Of a stretch of 27,503 nt of DNA, positions 14,872 through 20,408 are shown piece after piece. The stretch's first letter is position 1. Every line of letters begins with the position of its first letter. The notes under the pieces are model-generated. The model searched no databases and had not been told where the DNA came from. It saw only the letters and a program-made list of their open reading frames with translations. The DNA is taken from positions 1-27,503 of IMG/VR virus record IMGVR_UViG_3300009154_004075; one strand, given 5' to 3'. The DNA comes from a virus. Made by a program: the position numbers and the translations under genes.

Positions 14872-15324
14872 TTAGATTTTGATTGAAAGATTCGGGCGAG
14901 CGATTTCATACTTGATCAAGGCACCGTTCTCACCGTCTTCGGCAACCTCAATCCACACAGCACGGTCAGGATAACGACCAGCAATTTCTGCGTACAAGTC
15001 ATCGGCCATCATTTCACAACTCTTGTAGTCCAGTTGTAAGATGCCCACCTTGTACAAGTTTTCTAGCCAGCGTTTGAACTGGATAAACTCAATGTCACGA
15101 TCGTTGTGTAGTACATCAATCCAGACTCTAAAGTGGAATATGTGTCTGTGTGGGGTACCCAAGAAACTTACATCATACTCATCACCTGTGGCCAGACTAG
15201 GATCGGTGGCTGCCGCAGGATAGCAATGTATGCCTTCTTTGCGGAATGTGACCCAGATCTTGCGTTCTGCGTGACTCATGATTCTAGCCCGCTGTTCTGT
15301 TAGTGCTTGGTCTCGTTGGTTCAT
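14872..15324 (-). CDS. Conserved phage protein with a T-fold (QueD/PTPS-like) pattern, active site not conserved
   Basis: 150 residues. The middle and C-terminal parts run like a 6-pyruvoyltetrahydropterin/QueD fold: PHRHIFHFRVWIDVLHNDRD (compare LHGHxxxxxV), IEFIQFKRWLENLY (compare VxDFxxLK), KSCEMMADDLYAEIAGRYPD (compare PTxENLA), then VWIEVAEDGENGALIKYE (compare VxVxET...AxY). The catalytic Cys of QueD and the Asp-His pair are not found in their usual places, so this is a paralogue with a changed or lost activity. It sits three genes downstream of the DpdA-type transglycosylase in the same overlapping chain, which makes a role in 7-deazaguanine chemistry attractive. The start at 15324 is an ATGA overlap; an internal ATG at 15279 is an alternative. 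The fold assignment is by eye. Confidence 0.6.
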   Translation of the reverse strand: MNQRDQALTEQRARIMSHAERKIWVTFRKEGIHCYPAAATDPSLATGDEYDVSFLGTPHRHIFHFRVWIDVLHNDRDIEFIQFKRWLENLYKVGILQLDYKSCEMMADDLYAEIAGRYPDRAVWIEVAEDGENGALIKYEIARPNLSIKI

Positions 15325-15713
15325 GCTTTTAGTGCTTCCAAGGTTATGATTTTGCCAATCTCTGCGCCAACGTCTTGTTCCCCAGATATCACATGCAGTT
15401 CATATATTGAATCACCCGAGCGGCGGTCTTGTCGACGAGTCTCAACCACTGTGCCACCATTGGCACGATACACTTCAAATCTAATGCCAGTGGCACTGAT
15501 TCGACTGGTTTCCTCTGGCATGGGAATATCTTCGCGATCATGGCGATCGCTCATGCTCCATGTGACCAAGCCTTTGATCATTCTTTTAAACATATTGGGT
15601 CCTTTGGTTGGATACTTTCTTGTTGATGCAACTTGTGGTGTTCCGTAGATCTTGTTAAGTCTATGTTGTTTGGGCTGAAGTGCGGCGCCCAGGATCGGGG
15701 GGTACGTTGACAT
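15321..15713 (-). CDS. Conserved small phage protein of unknown function, two possible starts
   Basis: 130 residues if started at 15713, where its ATG overlaps the upstream stop as TAATG. A second start at 15593 (MFKRMIKGLV) has the better ribosome binding site, AAAGGA six to seven bases ahead, and would give a 90-residue protein. I keep the longer form because the intervening 40 codons are open, begin at a coupled start and would otherwise leave an unusual 120-base gap. The core TGIRFEVYRANGGTVVETRR and SIYELHVISGEQDVGAEIGK looks like a small beta-rich domain that I have seen in T4-like phages. No function is known to me. It is translated between the dpdA-coupled protein and the T-fold candidate. 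Confidence 0.68.
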   Translation of the reverse strand: MSTYPPILGAALQPKQHRLNKIYGTPQVASTRKYPTKGPNMFKRMIKGLVTWSMSDRHDREDIPMPEETSRISATGIRFEVYRANGGTVVETRRQDRRSGDSIYELHVISGEQDVGAEIGKIITLEALKA

Positions 15714-16240
15714 TAGACTACTGTGTCCTCACGATAGTCATCCCATGATGTGAATGTGTCACGGCTCATTAGACTCTGTAAACTGTGACACCAAACGCCG
15801 GGGTTAGTAGCATCAAAGTCTTTGTCATCTATTTTTAACATTGTATTATAATTCCACAACTTTGTATATGGTAGACTTACCCGAATCTGTGGGATGAAGT
15901 TTCTGTAGTCACAAAGTGGACCATCATGGAACTCATCCACGTGAGTGATGGGAATGTCCAGACTACACAAGTGCCCATCCTGCAGGAACGGTTCAATCAT
16001 GCTTTCCCAACGTTGCCATTCCAGTCTGTTGGCAGGATGGAAACTGTGATTGGCACCAAAGAATATGTGCCGGATGTGTTTGGATGTGTCCGTATACGAA
16101 TTGTTTTCGGCTAGCAGTTTGACAATTTCAACTACAGGTTGCCAACCCACAACAAATAGTGTACGTCGACCAAATGCAGGAGTGCGTTCAACTTCTGTTC
16201 CTACAAAAAAGTTGACATTGTCGTGTCCTTCTCGATTCAT
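15713..16240 (-). CDS. Uncharacterised protein translationally coupled to the DpdA-type gene
   Basis: A 175-residue protein of no family I can name. It contains NFFVGTEVERTPAFGRRTLF, a hydrophobic strand VVGWQPVVEIVKLLAE, HIFFGANHSF, then HLCSLDIPITHVDEFHDGPL and LWNYNTMLKIDDKDFDATNP with GVWCHSLQSL. The mixture of beta strands with conserved-looking His, Asp and Cys suggests an enzyme or nucleotide-binding domain, without a recognisable motif. Its ATG at 16240 overlaps the stop of the transglycosylase gene as ATGA, and its own stop overlaps the next gene as TAATG. That coupling argues for a role with the transglycosylase, for example as a partner or a base-tailoring step, but this is inference only. 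Confidence 0.72.
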   Translation of the reverse strand: MNREGHDNVNFFVGTEVERTPAFGRRTLFVVGWQPVVEIVKLLAENNSYTDTSKHIRHIFFGANHSFHPANRLEWQRWESMIEPFLQDGHLCSLDIPITHVDEFHDGPLCDYRNFIPQIRVSLPYTKLWNYNTMLKIDDKDFDATNPGVWCHSLQSLMSRDTFTSWDDYREDTVV

Positions 16241-17814
16241 TTCTTTTGATCCTGTTCCAGTTGATCCAATGCTGATGTGTCTAATAGTACACTATCATCC
16301 GAGGTTTCCGCAACCTCAACTTCTTCGAAAAACATACTGAACTGTGGTCTGGCACTGACGGTCTTGTCGCCTTTAAATCCTCTAGTGCCCACAATGTCCA
16401 TCCAATATCTCGAATAGTGTTGGATAATGGCTTCGCTTTCCTCTCGGACAGGTGTGGCAAATATGGCATCCACAATGTCACGGAAGTGAGCATGATCTCC
16501 GGTACGACCTTTGGTACCTTGATTCCACATCATGGCTGGCCATGAACCCGAATCGTATGTGCGATTGGCACGTTGTACTGCTTCCAGGTGTGTCCAAACA
16601 TTATGACCCATAAGCAAAGCATACGAGAACGAGTCCCATGATGTTTTGCCTTCCTTGCCGATCTTGTTGAGATCACCGGGTTTGTAGATACAGATGTCTT
16701 TCATTTGTAGTTGGCGGCTGATTGGCGACTCATCAAAGTGATCAATTAGGCCATCTGCTACCACAGCCTGTCCATAGGGTCGGGTGTCTGCGGCATACTT
16801 CTTGTCATCCACAATGGGACTCATACGATAGCACCACTTGTCGTTGTGTGGCAAGTCAATGTGATGGTATACCTGTCCGTTGGCAGTGGCGAGGAATGGG
16901 CTGGCACAATCAAAGGAGATAGTAAATGCCGGATTAACGTACTTACGCACTGCCCTTTGAATCACGGTGAGTAGCACAGCCCATTCCAACTTTGATGTGC
17001 CCAAAAAGTGCATCCAATCGTGCAGGCCTTCTTGTAGTAGACCGTCATGACGTAGTGCTACCAATCGACGTAGCACCAAATGCACATCACACATGTTTTG
17101 TCCACCCATGCCCCAACCATCAAAGTGACGACCAGGATACTTGACCGGATCACAATACTCTTTCATGAGTTCATACCAGGCATCTGCGTTGGGGTGATTG
17201 TCACCTTGTAGCACATTCAAGAACCGGGCACCACCGTTATCTTTTCCTTTGCGGTGTCTGATAAAGTATTCGTTGTTGTATTTGGTGGCTGCTACTGCTT
17301 GATCCAAGGTCTTGATCTGACAAGCATCCGACGCTTTTTTGTCATGAATTACCCAGGTGGGAATATCAAGACCCATGCCATATGTGCTGATTGAATCCAA
17401 CCAAGTGAGCACTGCTTCACGTTTCTTTTGTGCCTTGGCACACCCGCTATTGGCCTTCCAGTCACCCTCCCACAAGCCCTTGGCAATCTGGAATCCGCCA
17501 GAGTCGCCCAGCATGATGGTGTTGGGATCTCTGTTGCGAACCATGTCTTCGGACCAGTCCTGCTTGGTCAAATCCAAGTTGGCATGACCACCTGAATACA
17601 ATGACCATTTGTAAGGAAACATCCCCTTTTGATCATTGAGCCAGTTCATCATTTCCATGTCCTGGATGCCAGCAGGCATACGTGCAGGATCCACATAAGG
17701 ACCATTCACAGGATCACGTTGCTTGCCCACAAAAGTAGCGTAAAAGCCACTAATGGCTGGCAAGAACACAGCATAGTCCAGTTGTTTGGCAGTTAGGTTG
17801 TCTTGTTCGGTCAT
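16237..17814 (-). CDS. dpdA: DpdA-type 7-deazaguanine DNA transglycosylase (TGT superfamily)
   Basis: A 525-residue protein. TIMLGDSGGFQIAKG at about 99-113 matches the TGT substrate-pocket motif DSGGFQ (D104). GWGMGGQN at 233-240 corresponds to the GG-rich loop, and TISFDCASPFLATANG at 298-313 matches the nucleophile region FDC-x-x-P (D302). The zinc site C-x-C-x-x-C of bacterial tRNA enzymes is absent, and the protein is longer than Tgt (about 375). Both points fit the DNA-acting phage branch DpdA rather than a tRNA enzyme. It would exchange guanine in DNA for a 7-deazaguanine made by FolE, QueD and QueE, protecting phage DNA from restriction. Both ends are ATGA overlaps, with a sulfotransferase-like gene upstream and an unknown protein downstream. 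A tRNA role is the main alternative. Confidence 0.85.
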   Translation of the reverse strand: MTEQDNLTAKQLDYAVFLPAISGFYATFVGKQRDPVNGPYVDPARMPAGIQDMEMMNWLNDQKGMFPYKWSLYSGGHANLDLTKQDWSEDMVRNRDPNTIMLGDSGGFQIAKGLWEGDWKANSGCAKAQKKREAVLTWLDSISTYGMGLDIPTWVIHDKKASDACQIKTLDQAVAATKYNNEYFIRHRKGKDNGGARFLNVLQGDNHPNADAWYELMKEYCDPVKYPGRHFDGWGMGGQNMCDVHLVLRRLVALRHDGLLQEGLHDWMHFLGTSKLEWAVLLTVIQRAVRKYVNPAFTISFDCASPFLATANGQVYHHIDLPHNDKWCYRMSPIVDDKKYAADTRPYGQAVVADGLIDHFDESPISRQLQMKDICIYKPGDLNKIGKEGKTSWDSFSYALLMGHNVWTHLEAVQRANRTYDSGSWPAMMWNQGTKGRTGDHAHFRDIVDAIFATPVREESEAIIQHYSRYWMDIVGTRGFKGDKTVSARPQFSMFFEEVEVAETSDDSVLLDTSALDQLEQDQKK

Positions 17815-18473
17815 TGGTTGAATACTTGTTTGATTAGTTCATAGTCACGAGCATAGGCCTTGCGTACTCTTTGCTCTAGTTCAGGTCTAGTATTTAGACG
17901 GTGTCGAATAAATGTTTGAATTTTGTATGTGTCAGGATTGGTATCTGCACGATTTCTATCTAGATTGGATATAGGAGAGAACCCAAGATACTTGCCAATA
18001 CGTTGATCAAAATCTTGATCTATGTAAAAGAATTTTCTAGGCACCGAGGGCATTAGATTTTCAAAAAATTCTATCTGGGGCCAAACATGATCATCTAATC
18101 TAGATAAATTATCAAACAACAATCGCTCTGCCACCGAATTGTAATTGTCCACAAATTCGTCCGCAGACATTTGTTGATCATCGGGACCTGGGCCAGTTTC
18201 CCAACTGTAAGCGCCAGTTACATTCAGCACATAACTGGTCAGATATTGTCCCACTCCGGATACCCATCGTTGAACAGGGTCTCTAATACACACAATCATT
18301 TCTTTGATGGTGTTGTGCTGATCAACCACCGAACTGGTCCAACCATGGCGATTGGCCCAGTCCAACACATAACTACTGGCATTTTTAGGTATGTTCAACA
18401 GGAAGTGATCATGATCCGGACTGAGTATGCCTGAACCATAACCATATCCTCTTGCGGCCAGTTGTGCTATCAC
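17811..18473 (-). CDS. Sulfotransferase-like protein, copy 1
   Basis: A 220-residue protein. FLLNIPKNASSYVLDWANRH at about 24-43 has the form of the 5'-phosphosulfate loop of sulfotransferases (IPKxASS). MIVCIRDPVQRWVSGVGQYL follows as the 3'-phosphate motif (RDPxxRxxSG). Later parts (FFYIDQDFDQRIGKYLGF) also fit the family. Members transfer sulfate from PAPS to sugars, proteins or small molecules; phage examples have unknown acceptors. It starts at GTG 18473, overlapping the sliding clamp stop as GTGA, with no useful ATG nearby. It ends in an ATGA overlap with the transglycosylase gene. A similar short protein is found at 23132-23719. Confidence 0.75.
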   Translation of the reverse strand: MIAQLAARGYGYGSGILSPDHDHFLLNIPKNASSYVLDWANRHGWTSSVVDQHNTIKEMIVCIRDPVQRWVSGVGQYLTSYVLNVTGAYSWETGPGPDDQQMSADEFVDNYNSVAERLLFDNLSRLDDHVWPQIEFFENLMPSVPRKFFYIDQDFDQRIGKYLGFSPISNLDRNRADTNPDTYKIQTFIRHRLNTRPELEQRVRKAYARDYELIKQVFNQ

Positions 18474-19192
18474 TTGCTTTGTGCTGGAAGAATGTAGTTG
18501 TACACAGCCAAGCCAGAATCCACTGTGATCTGCATGGCACCATCATCACTGATACGCATGGTCTTGTCCCCAACCAAACCCATGATACTCAACACCTGTG
18601 CCACTGGCCATGCCCAAGCACGTTTGAGTTGTCCTGTCACACCAGACTGAAACACAAAGTTGCCTGCGTGTGTTGAGTGGTCACCAAAGAAAAACTTCAA
18701 GTCGCCATTTTCGGTCCGGGCAGTGAATGTGGTTTCTTCGGCATTGGCCTGTGCCTGCATGCGCAATCGCTGAATGGCTGCCACAGTGGGTTCTAGTTCA
18801 ATGTGCCATGTGGGTGCCTTGAACTTGAGTGTTTTGAGTTTCTCATTCACAATCTCAGCGGCCATGAATCTGTAGTTGTTCTTGAAGTCACCATCGGCGT
18901 TTTCAAAGTTCAAGCCATCAGGTGCACCTGTGGATTTTTTGGTCAATGCAATCTTGGCATTCTCTCGATACTCTTGCAAGTTCAACAAGATCTTGAGTTT
19001 GGCCAAGTTGGGCATGCCAAATGTGCCTGCAAAGTCTGCCACTGGCGTGTGGAACCGGGCTTCTACTACCACACTCTTGTCTTCGGCCAGGCCGTTGATG
19101 GCGGTGCTGGCATCATCGCCGGTGATCTTGATCAAGTCAATACAGCCAAGATCGTGTGTGTGTTGTACTAGATCTAATAAATGGTCTCTCAT
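18470..19192 (-). CDS. Sliding clamp (gp45 type)
   Basis: A 240-residue protein, close to the 228 of T4 gp45. VADFAGTFGMPNLAKLKILL resembles the gp45 stretch around the first domain, and the later YRFMAAEIVNEKLKTLKFK and RAWAWPVAQVLSIMGLVGDK fit the second clamp domain. The C-terminus ITVDSGLAVYNYILPAQSK ends in a beta strand. It would form a ring that tethers the polymerase at 20405-23065, whose last residues form a clamp-binding peptide, and in T4-like phages it also activates late transcription. AAAGGA lies seven to eight bases before the ATG. A TTGACA/TACAAT promoter within 60 bases upstream can supply extra clamp transcript. It is followed by a GTGA overlap into a sulfotransferase-like gene. 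Confidence 0.85.
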   Translation of the reverse strand: MRDHLLDLVQHTHDLGCIDLIKITGDDASTAINGLAEDKSVVVEARFHTPVADFAGTFGMPNLAKLKILLNLQEYRENAKIALTKKSTGAPDGLNFENADGDFKNNYRFMAAEIVNEKLKTLKFKAPTWHIELEPTVAAIQRLRMQAQANAEETTFTARTENGDLKFFFGDHSTHAGNFVFQSGVTGQLKRAWAWPVAQVLSIMGLVGDKTMRISDDGAMQITVDSGLAVYNYILPAQSK

Positions 19193-19207
19193 GGGTTGGT
19201 CCTTTGG

Positions 19208-19306
19208 TTAATGTTGTTTATTGTACACAGACTTGATCCGTGTGTCAATGGCTTTGGTGAGATAGTAATCATGATCTTTGCAATATGGCAGCCAAGGTCT
19301 GAGCAC
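19208..19306 (-). other. Coding-like stretch overlapping the methyltransferase-like gene end and the clamp promoter
   Basis: In a frame different from the gene ending at 19269, the minus strand reads open from just after a TAA at about 19310 through to TAA at 19208. It begins (GTG) VLRPWLPYCKDHDYYL and continues TKAIDTRIKSVYNKQH. The composition is protein-like and contrasts with the other short frame here. It could be a 32-residue gene with a GTG start, a frameshifted C-terminal extension of the upstream protein, or chance; the sigma70-like promoter lies inside it. There is no convincing ribosome binding site. Confidence 0.3.
19220..19248 (-). promoter_or_regulatory. Sigma70-like promoter upstream of the sliding clamp gene
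   Basis: The minus strand reads TTGACA (19248-19243), a 17-base spacer, then TACAAT (19225-19220). The hexamers and spacing are the same as at the folE promoter. The clamp ATG follows 28 bases after the -10 element, so the leader is about 20 bases and contains the AAAGGA ribosome binding site. The promoter would let the clamp be made apart from the long polymerase transcript. Confidence 0.75.
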
Positions 19307-20408
19307 CTCTTATGCTAGAGTAGGTACCGGGGCGGCGCAGTTCCATCCAACTGGTGTTGGCATCATCATCTAGATCAAACACTTTTTGGTATCCCAGTTC
19401 TGATGTGTACTCACGAACCAAACGTCCAGGAGTATAACTGCCAAAGCAGTGTTCGACTTTGCCCACTCGATTAGCGATGTCACAGTTGTTGTAGGTAAAA
19501 GCCACGACACCCCCAGGGCGGAGTAAATCAAAACATTGCTTGAGATACTGCTGGAATATAGGCCAAGGTTGATGATCAAAAAAATTAAATGCATAAATCA
19601 ACCCAAATTGATCAGCAGGCAAGTTTTGAAACGCAGGTTGTTTTTTGTGATCTTCAATGACATATTGACGCAGTCTGCGCTGGTACTCAGGAGTAAACCA
19701 CGATTCGGTAAGATTCAACAAAAGACGGTCTGTATCTACAAAATACATAGGATCACATGCCACAAGATCTTGCACATGTAGAGCATGAGCAGGACGAATG
19801 ACCATACACGGATGTCGCCAATCGGTATACAGTCGCAATCTCTGTTGGATCGTTTTCGCGGTAATCGGATCTACATCCATATGTCGATCTAAGACATGGC
19901 TAAGATCAGGAGGTGCAGTACCGATTCTTCTGACTCTAAAACGATTGGTATCTGGAAAAGTAAAACCGTGATCGCCGTGATTTTGATAGTCATGCATTCT
20001 TGCGTTGGCTTCTGCTCGATTATAAGCCCGGAACTGCGAGTCAGGAACAGCACAATTTGTTTCTAAGTCATACAATTCCCATACATCAGGTACGTGTCTA
20101 GTGGTTTCATTGCCACGAACGGATTTATAAAGGTCCATGCTGATTTTAAAATATTCTGGCTCGTATTGTTCAATTAAATTTTGAACTGATAATTTCAATT
20201 GTTCAAATTGTTGTTGGTATTGTTCAACTGCTTGTGTGATCTGTTCATGTGCTTGACACAATTGATCCAGGGCGCCTGGGATTTTTACATCGCTGGCTTG
20301 AACTATATGCATCTGACTCAGGAGTTCATTGAGTAATTCTTCGGCCTTGGGCCCACTGCTGAGAGAATCTAGCAAGTTTTTATAACTAACTATGTCACTG
20401 AGTTTCAT
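19269..20408 (-). CDS. Coiled-coil protein with a methyltransferase-like C-terminal domain
   Basis: A 379-residue protein in two parts. Residues 1 to about 95 are helical and Gln-rich (ITQAVEQYQQQFEQLKLSVQ), likely a coiled coil. The C-terminal half has the order of a class I methyltransferase: DPMYFVDTDRLLLNL, then FGLIYAFNFFDHQPWPIFQQ, and CFDLLRPGGVVAFTYNNCD, the late motif with LRPGG. Motif I (GxGxG) is not seen, so SAM binding is uncertain. It lies between polymerase and clamp, joined to the polymerase by ATGA. That location could imply a replisome link or simple insertion of an accessory gene. The C-terminus may be longer if a frameshift exists near 19300 (see the overlapping stretch at 19208-19306). 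Confidence 0.7.
   Translation of the reverse strand: MKLSDIVSYKNLLDSLSSGPKAEELLNELLSQMHIVQASDVKIPGALDQLCQAHEQITQAVEQYQQQFEQLKLSVQNLIEQYEPEYFKISMDLYKSVRGNETTRHVPDVWELYDLETNCAVPDSQFRAYNRAEANARMHDYQNHGDHGFTFPDTNRFRVRRIGTAPPDLSHVLDRHMDVDPITAKTIQQRLRLYTDWRHPCMVIRPAHALHVQDLVACDPMYFVDTDRLLLNLTESWFTPEYQRRLRQYVIEDHKKQPAFQNLPADQFGLIYAFNFFDHQPWPIFQQYLKQCFDLLRPGGVVAFTYNNCDIANRVGKVEHCFGSYTPGRLVREYTSELGYQKVFDLDDDANTSWMELRRPGTYSSIRGAQTLAAILQRS

Noticed and set aside
19189-19272. A 27-codon minus-strand ORF with ATGA overlaps at both ends before the clamp gene
   Set aside because: The composition (MITISPKPLTHGSS) is not protein-like, and the stretch holds a promoter and the clamp ribosome site. The overlaps are probably coincidence.
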